From the NCBI GenBank assembly GCA_965224495.1, contig CBDCZI010000005.1:1-64000 (forward strand): 64,000 bases of DNA, in the 5' to 3' direction. The position numbers and the translations under genes were made by a program. The notes below the pieces were generated by a model that was not told the origin of the DNA, made no database searches, and saw only the letters and a program-made list of their open reading frames with translations. Source of the DNA: CBDCZI01 sp965224495 (GTDB lineage Bacteria; Bacteroidota; Bacteroidia; Cytophagales; JAAEPT01). Below, piece by piece: positions 18,607 to 27,901 of this stretch. Position 1 is the stretch's first letter. Each line of letters opens with the position of its first letter.

Positions 18607-19512
18607 TTATTCAGTGATAAAATTCCTAATCGAATTTGTTTTTACTATTATTTCATTTACTTGCGCATCTGAAATAATAACTTTACTTGTTGTTCTAGGT
18701 ACTGCAATTCTTAAGCCATCTTCGAAAATGATGTCAACTTTGTCGCTTTTAGTGATTTTTATTTCGATTTTGTCATAAATGGTATTCAATTCTTGTAATA
18801 TACTATAAAGCTTTGATATAGTCGAGTTTTTTCCTTTAAAGTATTTAACAAGTTTAACTATTTGACTAAGAACGATTTTTTGTTCTCCAATTCTTTCTTT
18901 CAATTCCTCTGATGGCTTATCTTTATAAACAGAGTTTATTAAGTGCAAACCTTCAAGCCAACCACCTGTAAGCATCAATACTGATAAGTGAGATTGCTCT
19001 TGTTCTTGAAGATGGTTATTAATCATTTCAAAGTTATCAGTAGTTACTTGTAGTAACGAGTCCAAATCACTATCGTGCTTGGCTAATTCGCTCATTGATT
19101 GTAGATCAAAAAACTTGCCAATTCCTAAATCTTCTGAAATTCTTGACACAACAGTAAGGTAATTAAGGACGTCATTGCTCTTGTATATGTTGATATACGC
19201 CAAGTCAGCACTATAAATACCTAAATTTAAAGCCTGTTGTGTACTTGTTAAATAATGTTCCCTTTTTTGTGTACTGTTCAAAAAAGATTTATTGTATTCG
19301 CCACCACTTTTTTGAATTTGGTATGCTGTTTCTATTGGTGAGGGTATAGAATTTAATGTTTGAATTAAATCCACAGAGATTTCTTTTGTGGAAACAACTT
19401 CTACATTTTCTTCCATTTCCTTATCTAGGTCTTCGTCGTGAGAGGTAGGGTGACTCTCTCCACAACCAATTAAGGCTAAAGCTAAAATACTTCCTATAAA
19501 TAAATGTCTCAT
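18607..19512 (-). CDS. Lipoprotein of unknown function, partner of the ABC transporter
   Basis: A 301-residue protein with a lipoprotein signal (MRHLFIGSILALALIGCGES, with Cys17 as lipidation site). The mature protein is mostly alpha-helical and Gln/Glu/Lys-rich, without recognised domains; GIYSADLAYINIYKSNDVL and LSVLMLTGGWLEGLHLINSV look like conserved helices. The start overlaps the ABC stop as TAATG, implying coupled translation with the transporter. No secretion sorting signal is seen. The absence of acidic residues at +2 fits outer-membrane or periplasmic sorting, which differs between phyla. Confidence 0.7.
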   Translation of the reverse strand: MRHLFIGSILALALIGCGESHPTSHDEDLDKEMEENVEVVSTKEISVDLIQTLNSIPSPIETAYQIQKSGGEYNKSFLNSTQKREHYLTSTQQALNLGIYSADLAYINIYKSNDVLNYLTVVSRISEDLGIGKFFDLQSMSELAKHDSDLDSLLQVTTDNFEMINNHLQEQEQSHLSVLMLTGGWLEGLHLINSVYKDKPSEELKERIGEQKIVLSQIVKLVKYFKGKNSTISKLYSILQELNTIYDKIEIKITKSDKVDIIFEDGLRIAVPRTTSKVIISDAQVNEIIVKTNSIRNFITE

Positions 19513-22500
19513 TATTTTGTTGATTTAAAAAGATTAGGTGTTCCTGTAATTACTTTTTTAAGTAAATCGAAATACAAAAATACAAATAAGAATAATGACA
19601 TTAGCCAAATAACAAAAATATTGAAATAAAACGTGTCAAAATACTTACCCATAAGATGTTTTTTCGGTGCGTATAAATGCGAACGGTAATCAAAATAACC
19701 GTGTGGTTGAGCTGAATGATAGATAGGGTCAACTTTTTGAATCAATTGATCTTCGTAAAGTATTACGCGATGTTTTGCTCCTAAGTTTTTAACCAAATCT
19801 TCCAATTTCTCATTAGTGTGTTGGTTTTTATGTTCCGTCAAATTAAGCCCTCCGTCTTTTGCTTTCAGTTTTTTTGTTTCTATTAGGTGACTTATTTTGT
19901 TGTACTTTTTTGTTAAAACCTTCGTAAGTTCCTTTAATTGACCATCAATTGTTGTAAATGTAGCCCTGTCAAGTTTGTCTATTTCAAGTTCTGAAGTAAA
20001 AATAGACGGGTGCTTTTTATGGTAGCCATTTATTTCATTTTGAATAACCTGGATGTATTTACCATCTTGTGTATTCACTTCTTTTTGTAGCAGGTTTTTC
20101 AATTTTGGAATACGGTGAGATTTCACAAAACTCAACTCACTTTTTCGTTGATTGTATTTAAATAAGGGTGATTCATAGGCGTTATTTTTAAATTGATGAA
20201 CAGTTATGGCTTCGTAAGCCCATTTTGACGCCATGACATCAGAGATGATAGGTGTCTTACTTTTATTCGTAATTAATGAATTTAAGTTGTCAAAATTGAA
20301 TAAAGCTCCACTCAATATCATCTGTGGAATTAATAACAGAGGAATTAAAATGTAAACCGTAATGGCTGATGAAAAACTTGCCGAAATATTTAAACCTAAG
20401 ATATTTGCAAAACAAGAAATACTAAATAATACCGCCCAATAGGTAAATAACATACCTTCAATATCAAGAATAAGGTTGGCTACTACCACGTACATAAAGG
20501 TTTGTACAGCAGATAGTGTGAATAAAATAGCTACTTTAGAACTCAAATAACTAAATCTACTTAGGTTCAAAAAGTGTTCACGTTTCAGTATCTTTTGGTC
20601 TTTTATAATCTCTTCGGCACTAACCGTGAGTCCCATAAATAAAGCAACAACAATACTCATTAATATATAAGCAGGGATATTGTCATTTTCTATAAATACA
20701 TAATTTTCAGCTTCACTGTCTTTGTAACGAATAATAAATGCTAAAAGAGCGGCCAATAAAGGTGCTTCCAATAAGTTTATAATCAAATATTGGGTGTTAC
20801 TCAATTTTGATTTTACGTCCCTTGTTATGTAAATAAACGCTTGTTTTATTTTATTAGGGATACTCAAAGAGTTGGGTGGCTCTTCTGTAATATCTTTGTT
20901 TTTGATAAGAGTGAGCGATTCATCGTAAGCTTTTCTCCATTCGGGAGGGGTTACTTTTCTTTTACCTGTTAATTGCCCGTATTCATTGACTACTTTTGCT
21001 TCAACAATATCAAATATTTGTTCAGGGTTTACATTACCACATTCGCCACACTGTCCCTTGGTACTATTTATTTGGTTAGATGCGGTCTTGAAATAAGTTA
21101 CTGCTTCGACAGGTGGTCCGTTGAAAATGGGGTAACCTCCCGTATCCATCAAAAACATTTTGTCAAATTTCTTGTAGATGTCTGACGAAGGTTGGTGAAT
21201 AACTACAAATATGATTTTTCCTTTCAAAGAAAGCTCTTTTAAAAGGTCAATTACGTTTTCAGAATCTCGTGATGATAAACCAGAAGTAGGCTCATCAACA
21301 AACATTACTGCGGGTTCACGTATCAATTCCAAGGCAATGTTTAACCTTTTTCGTTGACCTCCACTAATTTTTTTGTTGAGTATATTACCAACTTTTAAGT
21401 GGCTAATATGTAATAACCCTAAATTGGCTAAGGTTTCTTCTACTTTCTCAATTATCTCTTCCTTTGTTGCTTTACTAAAGCATAATTTAGCGTTGTAATA
21501 AAGGTTTTCAAAAACGGTAAGGTCTTCCATCAGGATATCATCTTGTGAGATGTAGCCAATGACCCCTTTTATTTTCTCTTGTTCTTGAAAAATATCAATG
21601 CCGTTTATTTTAACTGTACCTCTTGAAGGTTCTTCAATACCAGCGAGTACATTAAGTAGTGTCGTTTTACCCGCACCACTTGCTCCCATAATACCAATCA
21701 ATTTACCGTCTTTTTCAGATATATTAATATCCCTTAAACCCATCGCTCCGTTAGGAAACGTGAAATCTAAATTTTCGGCATTGAAAGTTAGTGGGGCAAT
21801 GTTTTCACTTCTATTGAAATGAGAAACAATATCACTGTAATAATAAGGCATTCCCTTACTTGGTTTTAACGTCGAACCAGTAGAGTAGAGGTGAGCCAAA
21901 TAGTTACCAATAGTCAAACTGTTTAACGAAACTTGGTCTTGACCAATATGCTTGGTAAAGTACAAGTCAACAGAGGGTACTTTTAGAAAAAGGATTGTAC
22001 CTACTAAATCTTCTGAAAGAATGAATTTTTTGTTTTCATCCTCTTCAGTTTCTTCGTTTATTTTGAAAGGATTTTCGGCAGAAGAAACGATAATATTGGG
22101 CGACTGAAAAGAAGTGAAATCATCTTCTTCCAATACAAATTGCTCAATAAGTGTGTATTCGTCATTTTGGATATTAAAAACCTCGGATACCGTATTGATA
22201 ATTTCTCTACGTTGATCTGAAAAGTTTTTATCCGAATTAATCAACTCCAACAGTTGAATAACAACAATTACTTTTTGTTTTTGAGCTAAGGTTTTATTAA
22301 TTTTTTTACAGATAGCCAGTGTACGTACCGAATCCTTCATAGAAGTCATCGTAGATACTCTTGCTTTACGTTCGTTGCCATCCTTATCGAAACGTTTTTT
22401 TCGTTTTTCAACTAAAAAATCATTGTATAAGGCAATGTATTCTTCAACAGTTTCAGAGGTCAGTCTAGCCTTGAAAAAATGGATAACAAATTCACGTTCT

Positions 22501-22577
22501 GTAACTGTAGGCCCACCATCCTGTTTGGTTATAATGGCAAACAGTTGGGTGAGTGCTTTTAGTATTTCCTCACTCAT
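19512..22577 (-). CDS. ABCG-like ATP-binding/permease fusion with TerB-like N-terminus
   Basis: A 1,021-residue half-transporter. Residues 1-150 are helical and resemble the TerB/DUF533-like fold (VTEREFVIHFFKARL, VVIQLLELINSDKNFSDQRR). A linker to about 240 follows. The ABC domain is at about 260-500, with Walker A GIMGASGAGKTTLLNVLAG, signature KISGGQRKRLNIALEL, Walker B AVMFVDEPTSG and H-loop VVIHQPSSDIY. The C-terminal permease has at least six membrane segments from about 600, with a large loop of about 180 residues (roughly 775-965) before the last helix. ABCG order (ATPase first, then membrane) indicates export of lipid-like or other hydrophobic substrates; the substrate is unknown. 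It sits between siaC-like and the lipoprotein gene in the signalling operon. Confidence 0.8.
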   Translation of the reverse strand: MSEEILKALTQLFAIITKQDGGPTVTEREFVIHFFKARLTSETVEEYIALYNDFLVEKRKKRFDKDGNERKARVSTMTSMKDSVRTLAICKKINKTLAQKQKVIVVIQLLELINSDKNFSDQRREIINTVSEVFNIQNDEYTLIEQFVLEEDDFTSFQSPNIIVSSAENPFKINEETEEDENKKFILSEDLVGTILFLKVPSVDLYFTKHIGQDQVSLNSLTIGNYLAHLYSTGSTLKPSKGMPYYYSDIVSHFNRSENIAPLTFNAENLDFTFPNGAMGLRDINISEKDGKLIGIMGASGAGKTTLLNVLAGIEEPSRGTVKINGIDIFQEQEKIKGVIGYISQDDILMEDLTVFENLYYNAKLCFSKATKEEIIEKVEETLANLGLLHISHLKVGNILNKKISGGQRKRLNIALELIREPAVMFVDEPTSGLSSRDSENVIDLLKELSLKGKIIFVVIHQPSSDIYKKFDKMFLMDTGGYPIFNGPPVEAVTYFKTASNQINSTKGQCGECGNVNPEQIFDIVEAKVVNEYGQLTGKRKVTPPEWRKAYDESLTLIKNKDITEEPPNSLSIPNKIKQAFIYITRDVKSKLSNTQYLIINLLEAPLLAALLAFIIRYKDSEAENYVFIENDNIPAYILMSIVVALFMGLTVSAEEIIKDQKILKREHFLNLSRFSYLSSKVAILFTLSAVQTFMYVVVANLILDIEGMLFTYWAVLFSISCFANILGLNISASFSSAITVYILIPLLLIPQMILSGALFNFDNLNSLITNKSKTPIISDVMASKWAYEAITVHQFKNNAYESPLFKYNQRKSELSFVKSHRIPKLKNLLQKEVNTQDGKYIQVIQNEINGYHKKHPSIFTSELEIDKLDRATFTTIDGQLKELTKVLTKKYNKISHLIETKKLKAKDGGLNLTEHKNQHTNEKLEDLVKNLGAKHRVILYEDQLIQKVDPIYHSAQPHGYFDYRSHLYAPKKHLMGKYFDTFYFNIFVIWLMSLFLFVFLYFDLLKKVITGTPNLFKSTK

Positions 22578-22614
22578 TTTTAAAAATTAAATAATACTCG
22601 AAAAGATCATTTAA

Positions 22615-22657
22615 AGAGATAAGTTTTAGTTACAGAAATAACCTAAAACTTATCTCT
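22615..22657 (-). promoter_or_regulatory. 15-bp perfect hairpin between siaC-like and ABC genes
   Basis: AGAGATAAGTTTTAG at 22615-22629 is exactly complementary to CTAAAACTTATCTCT at 22643-22657 with a 13-base loop. It lies in the only gap over 25 bases inside the ten-gene run. On the minus strand it is followed by TTTAAATG, a weak U-tract, so it may attenuate, terminate partly or protect the upstream mRNA. Confidence 0.55.
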
Positions 22658-22665
22658 AAAATATA

Positions 22666-23028
22666 TTAAAATTCTTTTAACTCAAAATCAACTTCAATGA
22701 TTTCAGAAAATTCTTCTCCTGCTTCTTCCATATCTTCATCGTCTTCGTAGAAATACCAATGAACTTTAGAATTGTCAATATCTTCTAATTTCATTAATAC
22801 GTCTAAAATTAGTTTTGATGAGGCAGTATTGAAATATTCTAATTTGATTTCAAAAACAGTTTCAGGGTTTGGAGAAGCTGAATAAGCGTCTAACCAATCC
22901 AATATCGGTTGGTAAAACTCCGCTGCGTCTTCTGGTAACGAACGACCAGACATCTCAAGTTTCCCTGCTGATGCGTCTAATATTACCTTTGGTGTGTCTT
23001 CTGTAGATTCTAAATTAATGTTTTGCAT
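22666..23028 (-). CDS. SiaC-type partner-switch phosphoprotein (DUF1987)
   Basis: A 120-residue protein of the DUF1987/SiaC family. The core EIKLEYFNTASSKLILDVLM (about 60-79) has the family's N-T-x-S-S phosphorylation loop, with T68 in the position I recall as the phosphorylated threonine of Pseudomonas SiaC. The tail WYFYEDDEDMEEAGEEFSEI matches the acidic C-terminal strand region. SiaC is a STAS-like switch protein, phosphorylated by SiaB and dephosphorylated by the PP2C domain of SiaA. The kinase gene is 10 bases upstream and the phosphatase gene just before it, so the trio is complete. The usual target SiaD (a GGDEF cyclase) is not in the window. Confidence 0.85.
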   Translation of the reverse strand: MQNINLESTEDTPKVILDASAGKLEMSGRSLPEDAAEFYQPILDWLDAYSASPNPETVFEIKLEYFNTASSKLILDVLMKLEDIDNSKVHWYFYEDDEDMEEAGEEFSEIIEVDFELKEF

Positions 23029-23038
23029 ATAGTTGGAA

Positions 23039-23578
23039 TTATTTTTTACGTGAAATTTTTGTTTTTAATGAAAAGAAGGTATGCTCTTGATCGTAATCGT
23101 TGAACATGTATTCGATTTTATAGCCTGATTTTCTTGCCATATCAACAAGACCTAATCCAGCTCCTCCTTTGTCTGAAAGCCCTTTTTTATCCCTTATTAT
23201 TTCTTTGTATAAGCTCTTTAGACCGTCTTTGTCAAGGTTGTTGACCTCTTCAATCTTAGAGGTCAGTGAAGTGATTTCTGCTTTTTTCATGAAATTACCT
23301 GTCGCAATCTCATAAACGCTATCTGTTTTGCCAATGATAAAAATAGCTTTGTCGATTGTTGCACTCCCCTTATGAGAGTGTTTTACAATGTTTTGAAGGC
23401 ATTCGACCATTACGTTAAAAACTTTACGTTTTACTGTAGAAGCCTCTTCGTCGTTGTCTAAGTTACGTTCGGCCATTGATAAAACACTTTTCGTTATATC
23501 TTGGGTGAACTCACCTTGGTAGGTCAGGATGATTTTCTCCTGATCCATTTCTTTAAAAATATTTTCAATGTAATTCAT
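23039..23578 (-). CDS. SiaB-type protein kinase of the partner switch
   Basis: A 179-residue protein with a GHKL-like fold. The N-box is NVMVECLQNIVKHSH (about 55-69), with E59 and N63 as likely catalytic and metal residues. The G-box is DKGGAGLGLVDMARKSG (about 136-152). It matches the SiaB kinase family (DUF6272), whose members phosphorylate SiaC on serine or threonine. An anti-sigma kinase is the alternative, but the adjacent DUF1987 gene settles it. It is 10 bases from siaC-like and 22 bases from the phosphatase gene, clearly co-transcribed. Confidence 0.85.
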   Translation of the reverse strand: MNYIENIFKEMDQEKIILTYQGEFTQDITKSVLSMAERNLDNDEEASTVKRKVFNVMVECLQNIVKHSHKGSATIDKAIFIIGKTDSVYEIATGNFMKKAEITSLTSKIEEVNNLDKDGLKSLYKEIIRDKKGLSDKGGAGLGLVDMARKSGYKIEYMFNDYDQEHTFFSLKTKISRKK

Positions 23579-23600
23579 TAAACTAATTATAAGTTGGTTC

Positions 23601-26600
23601 TTAGTATTTAAATCCGATTAAAAGGACGTCATCCGTTTGTGTCGTATCCTCTTTCCACTCTACGAAAGAGTTTTCAAATTGTTCGTGAATTTCGGAAAGG
23701 TTTTTCGAAGAATTGCTATTTATTATGTCTTTTATTCTTCGAGTACCAAATTTTTCGTTATTTCCGCCAAATTGATCGGGGAAACCATCAGAGAACATAT
23801 AAACACTTTCTCCTTTTTTTGGTGTGAAGTTGTAGTTGGTGAAGTTCGTTTTGTTTGTGTACGATTTACCTCCTCCAATTGGAAATTTATCTCCTTTCAC
23901 CTCTTTGATTTCTCCTTTTTCGTTTACTAAATACAGTGGTCTTTGTGCTCCTGCGTAATCGGTTTCTCCCGTTTTTCGGTTGATACGACAAATAGACATA
24001 TCCATACCGTCTTTCAATTTCGAATCCTCTTCGTTTTGCTTAAAGGTATCTGTTACTGCCTGATCCAGTTTGTTGAGTACTTCACCAGCGTCTAAATTAT
24101 CGTAACTATCAATAATGTTATTTAATAAGAAATACCCTACGAAAGAAATCATTGCTCCAGGTACACCGTGCCCAGTACAATCGACTACCGCCAAATAGAG
24201 GTAATCATCACTTTCTCGTAACCAAGGGAAATCTCCACTAACAATATCTCTTGGTTTGAATAAAATAAACCCTTCATCAAAATACTTATTAATCAATTTA
24301 GTATCGGGAATAATAGATTTTTGAATATCCTCTGCATAATTGATACTGTCGTTGATTTTTGTATTGGTATCAATTAGAGCTGTTTCTTGTTTCTTTCTCT
24401 CTGTGATATCGTGAGCAACGAGCAATACAGTTTCTATTTCTTGTTGTTTGTTAAATTCTGGAATAGCGTTAATCAACATAATCAAAGTAGCATCGGTACT
24501 TTGGAAATTAATTTCTACAGCTATTTTTTCTTTTGCTTGATAGACGTCTTTTGTTATTTTTAATAAAGAAGCAACCGTTTCTTTATCCAATCTCGTCTCT
24601 GTGATTTTTTTGTTGATAAAGAAATCTTTACTTCTACCAGTCAACGCTTTGATACGAGGGTTGGTATAGAAAATCAGCCCATTTTCGTTTAATCTTAAAA
24701 TCAAATCGAGTGAGTTTTCTGAAAGTGACTGCATTTGTCCTTTCTTTCTTTCCTCTTCTTCGGCTCTTATCTTTTCAGTAATATCGGTACAGTTAAACAC
24801 AATTCCCTCGATAGCAGGGTTGTGAATCATGTTTTTTGCTGTGGCTTCCAGCCAAATTTTATCTCCAGTTTTCTTGAAATAATTTATTTTAATAGGCTCA
24901 CTTTCTGTGTCGCTATTTTTCTTTATTTCATTAAATAACTGCTTAAATTTTATTTGTGAAGGTTCGTCAATAAATTTCAAATCCGAAATTCCAACCAAGT
25001 CTTTTTGGTGGTAACCAAGTATTTTTTCCACCGACGGACTGACGTATTTAATAATCCCGTCTTTGTCATAAATGGTAATTACTTCTGAAGCATTTTCTAA
25101 TAAAGCTTGTGTTTTAATCTGTGCGTTATTTACCTCGTTGACTTGATCTTCAAGTTCAACATTTGATTGTTTAATCTGTACTTGAGATTTCTCCATTTCG
25201 AGTGCGTTTTTACGCAACTCTTCTTGTTGTATTTGCAGTTCACTACCCAATCGTTGTGATTCTGTAAGTAATTTTCTTGTTCTTTCGTTACTTCCGATAT
25301 TGAAAATAGTACGAGCGATAATTTTACTTACCTCTTGCATAAACTCAAGTTCGCCAGCAGTAAACTCTTGTAAAGAGCAGTATTCGAGTACACCATATAC
25401 TGTTTCATTTGTAATTAAAGGTATGATTAGAACCGAACTTGGTTTTTGTTCTCCTAATACTCCCGAAGTAATAGCTACATAATCTTCAGGGATTTCAGTT
25501 CTATAAATAACTTCTTGTTCGATGGCAGACTGGCCAACAAGTCCTTCGCCAAATTCAAATGTTTTTTCTAAATATTTTTTTCTATTGTAAGCATAAGAAG
25601 AGGTGATTTTTAATAAAGGGTTTTCAATACTTTCTTCAATAGAATAGAACGCACCCTGTACCGCGTTTATTTTATCACAAGTGTATTCCAATATATCATC
25701 TCCTAAACCTTCGATGGAATCGTTTCCACGCAATACCTCACCAATTTCAGCAACTCCTAAGATAACCCAATTTTGAAGTTCATCTTTTTTCTTTGCTTGA
25801 ATAAGTGAATCTTTCATCTGTAAGAGTGATTGACCCAAAGTATCCTCGTGACTGATAGGTTTAAAATCATCATCAAATTCGCCACGTCCAATTTTCCTTG
25901 CAAATTGAGCTGTGTTTTTCATTGAGGCGACAATTTTATTGAGAATTTGCACCATCTCTCCAATTTCATCTTGCAAGGGCGAATGCAATTCTTTAGGCAA
26001 AATACCATTAGATATTAAACGAAGTACTTTTTTTAATCTCAATAAAGGATAAGTTAAAATTCTTGAAAACAAGAAACTAAAAACTAACGAAATAGTGATG
26101 ATAAGAAAACCAAATAAAATGGTATAGTGGTTAAAGGCTTCTTGACTTGCGTACGCTTCTTTTTCTTTTTGTTGCACCATCAAGCCAATGCCTAATTGCT
26201 CGACATATCTCCAGGAAGATATTATGCTGTGTCCTTCTGTATCTATGTGCTCACCCGTGCCACTTGGTTGTAATCGATCATAAAAGCCGATTTTATTTTT
26301 TGAATTTTTTGAAAATGAGCCTTTTGTGTAATTTTTTTCTGTTTTAAAAGCATCTGTCTTTACTTTGTTATCGAAAAAGTAATACTCGTTATTATTCACT
26401 TTGTAAGCAATCTGTTGAATAGAAGCATCAGCTACATAGTTTTTGTAGGCTGTTGCTTTCAAAATTTTACTAATGTTTATTTTTAAGATGAGAAGCGAAT
26501 AACTGTTTTTTGTAATAATAGGAACAGTAATGTAATTGTAGAATTTTTTACCTTCGAGTATCGCATGGTTAACGTTGTCTCTTCTACTTGAAAGGTTAAT

Positions 26601-27044
26601 TATTCCATTATCAATCGTACGGAAAGAGCCATTTTCCGCCAAGTGATTATGGTAGTCAAATAAGGTAATGTTATCCTGATTTAGGATGTAAATGTTGTCA
26701 AAACCATAATTAGACTTCACCGAAGGAAAAATCTCCGTTCGGAACAAATTACGAATGGAGTCTTTTTTGTTTTGGGGAAGGTGTAAGGTGTTTAATAATC
26801 GAAAGTTTTTCTTGAAATGAGGTTGTTCAATAAAAGCGTGTAAGCCAACGAATAAATTGTCGAAATATTCATTTATTTTTTCTTCATTATCCTTATTTAT
26901 CACCTCAAATTTCTCAAAAGTACCTTTTTTGATTAATTCACGGTTCTCTACATAGGAAACCAAACTTTCCAGTACAACGGTTAGTGTAACCAATGAGAGG
27001 ATAAGAATAATTATTTTAGAACTTATTTTTAGTTTTTTGAACAT
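23601..27044 (-). CDS. SiaA-like sensor phosphatase: Cache-HAMP-GAF-PAS-PAS-PP2C
   Basis: A 1,147-residue membrane protein. TM1 is at about 11-33, then a periplasmic Cache-like domain to about 300, TM2 at about 305-328 and HAMP at about 330-380. A linker follows with QFARKIGRGEFDDDFKPISH, a signature shared with sister sensors. GAF is at about 430-585 (GEGLVGQSAIEQEVIYRTEI), a coiled coil at about 590-645, then two PAS domains (ITIYDKDGIIKYVSPSVEKI and LILRLNENGLIFYTNPRI). The SpoIIE/PP2C domain at about 905-1147 has DIVSGDFPW, VVDCTGHGVPGAMISF, YMFSDGFPDQFGG and TQTDDVLLIG; the metal aspartates are present. It should dephosphorylate the SiaC-like protein in response to external and internal signals. 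It is far larger than Pseudomonas SiaA, which lacks GAF and PAS. Confidence 0.9.
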   Translation of the reverse strand: MFKKLKISSKIIILILSLVTLTVVLESLVSYVENRELIKKGTFEKFEVINKDNEEKINEYFDNLFVGLHAFIEQPHFKKNFRLLNTLHLPQNKKDSIRNLFRTEIFPSVKSNYGFDNIYILNQDNITLFDYHNHLAENGSFRTIDNGIINLSSRRDNVNHAILEGKKFYNYITVPIITKNSYSLLILKINISKILKATAYKNYVADASIQQIAYKVNNNEYYFFDNKVKTDAFKTEKNYTKGSFSKNSKNKIGFYDRLQPSGTGEHIDTEGHSIISSWRYVEQLGIGLMVQQKEKEAYASQEAFNHYTILFGFLIITISLVFSFLFSRILTYPLLRLKKVLRLISNGILPKELHSPLQDEIGEMVQILNKIVASMKNTAQFARKIGRGEFDDDFKPISHEDTLGQSLLQMKDSLIQAKKKDELQNWVILGVAEIGEVLRGNDSIEGLGDDILEYTCDKINAVQGAFYSIEESIENPLLKITSSYAYNRKKYLEKTFEFGEGLVGQSAIEQEVIYRTEIPEDYVAITSGVLGEQKPSSVLIIPLITNETVYGVLEYCSLQEFTAGELEFMQEVSKIIARTIFNIGSNERTRKLLTESQRLGSELQIQQEELRKNALEMEKSQVQIKQSNVELEDQVNEVNNAQIKTQALLENASEVITIYDKDGIIKYVSPSVEKILGYHQKDLVGISDLKFIDEPSQIKFKQLFNEIKKNSDTESEPIKINYFKKTGDKIWLEATAKNMIHNPAIEGIVFNCTDITEKIRAEEEERKKGQMQSLSENSLDLILRLNENGLIFYTNPRIKALTGRSKDFFINKKITETRLDKETVASLLKITKDVYQAKEKIAVEINFQSTDATLIMLINAIPEFNKQQEIETVLLVAHDITERKKQETALIDTNTKINDSINYAEDIQKSIIPDTKLINKYFDEGFILFKPRDIVSGDFPWLRESDDYLYLAVVDCTGHGVPGAMISFVGYFLLNNIIDSYDNLDAGEVLNKLDQAVTDTFKQNEEDSKLKDGMDMSICRINRKTGETDYAGAQRPLYLVNEKGEIKEVKGDKFPIGGGKSYTNKTNFTNYNFTPKKGESVYMFSDGFPDQFGGNNEKFGTRRIKDIINSNSSKNLSEIHEQFENSFVEWKEDTTQTDDVLLIGFKY

Positions 27045-27054
27045 TTGTTAGCTA

Positions 27055-27879
27055 TTAATATTCAGAAGAAAGAATTTGAGCACTTGTTTCAACGAGTTGT
27101 TTGTCGTAGACAGTCGTTTTTTTGAAACTAGCAATTTCGATTATACCAATGGTCACGTTGTCTTTGATAATAGGTGTGATAATAAGGCTTTTAGGTGAGG
27201 AATTTCCTAAACCAGAAAATATTGTAATACCATTAGCATTGAGTTGGTCAATGATGATGGTACGTTGAGACTTGGCTACTTGCCCTGTCAAGCCTTCACC
27301 AAATAATATTTTGCTACTGTCTCCTTTGGGTTTATGAAAAGCATACCCTGCCGAATAGGTTAAGAAATCAGTATTTTCAGTAGTGTCTGTCAAATAAATA
27401 ATTCCAAAACCAGCATCAAGCGTTTTACATAAGTATTTAATTGCTAATTCTGATTTTTCCTCATGAGTAGGTAATGCTTTTAATTCGTTAAATTTTTCCT
27501 TTAGCGAACTGATATTTTGAGCGACCAGTTCTTTTTGTGTCTCAGCAAGACTTGGTTGATTTTCTGTTGTAGAGTCTTCTCCTCTCCAAGTTTCAAAATC
27601 TATTGTTTCATCAAAGTCAATCGAAAGTTTGTTTCTTCTTATATAGAAAAACAAGGATGAGATAGCAACTATAGCAATAAAGAAAGAAAAACCAACAACG
27701 AAAAATAGTGCAGGAAAGCTCGCTTTTACCTCGTTTGCCGTAGCAAAATTAGGGTTCATAGCTAACTTATTTAAGTCACTACCCGTCTGGGTGAGCATAA
27801 ATATAATAGGGACAATTAATATTATATAAATAATAAAAAGGGTAGTCCCGAATTGTTTTGAGTTGTAATTTAAGTCCAT
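27055..27879 (-). CDS. Membrane-anchored GAF-domain protein
   Basis: A 274-residue protein with two membrane helices (about 13-31 and 55-77; ALFFVVGFSFFIAIVAISSL) separated by a short periplasmic loop. A cytoplasmic linker follows, then a GAF domain at about 130-270 with KILFGEGLTGQVAKSQRTII and KSLIITPIIKDNVTIGIIEI, closely similar to the GAF domains of its neighbours. It has no kinase, cyclase or effector domain and no HAMP. It lies between the SiaA-like phosphatase (10-base gap) and cheB (22-base gap). It is probably a sensor or adaptor that interacts with the other GAF proteins. Confidence 0.75.
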   Translation of the reverse strand: MDLNYNSKQFGTTLFIIYIILIVPIIFMLTQTGSDLNKLAMNPNFATANEVKASFPALFFVVGFSFFIAIVAISSLFFYIRRNKLSIDFDETIDFETWRGEDSTTENQPSLAETQKELVAQNISSLKEKFNELKALPTHEEKSELAIKYLCKTLDAGFGIIYLTDTTENTDFLTYSAGYAFHKPKGDSSKILFGEGLTGQVAKSQRTIIIDQLNANGITIFSGLGNSSPKSLIITPIIKDNVTIGIIEIASFKKTTVYDKQLVETSAQILSSEY

Positions 27880-27901
27880 TGTATAGTCAGAAACATAAAA
27901 G

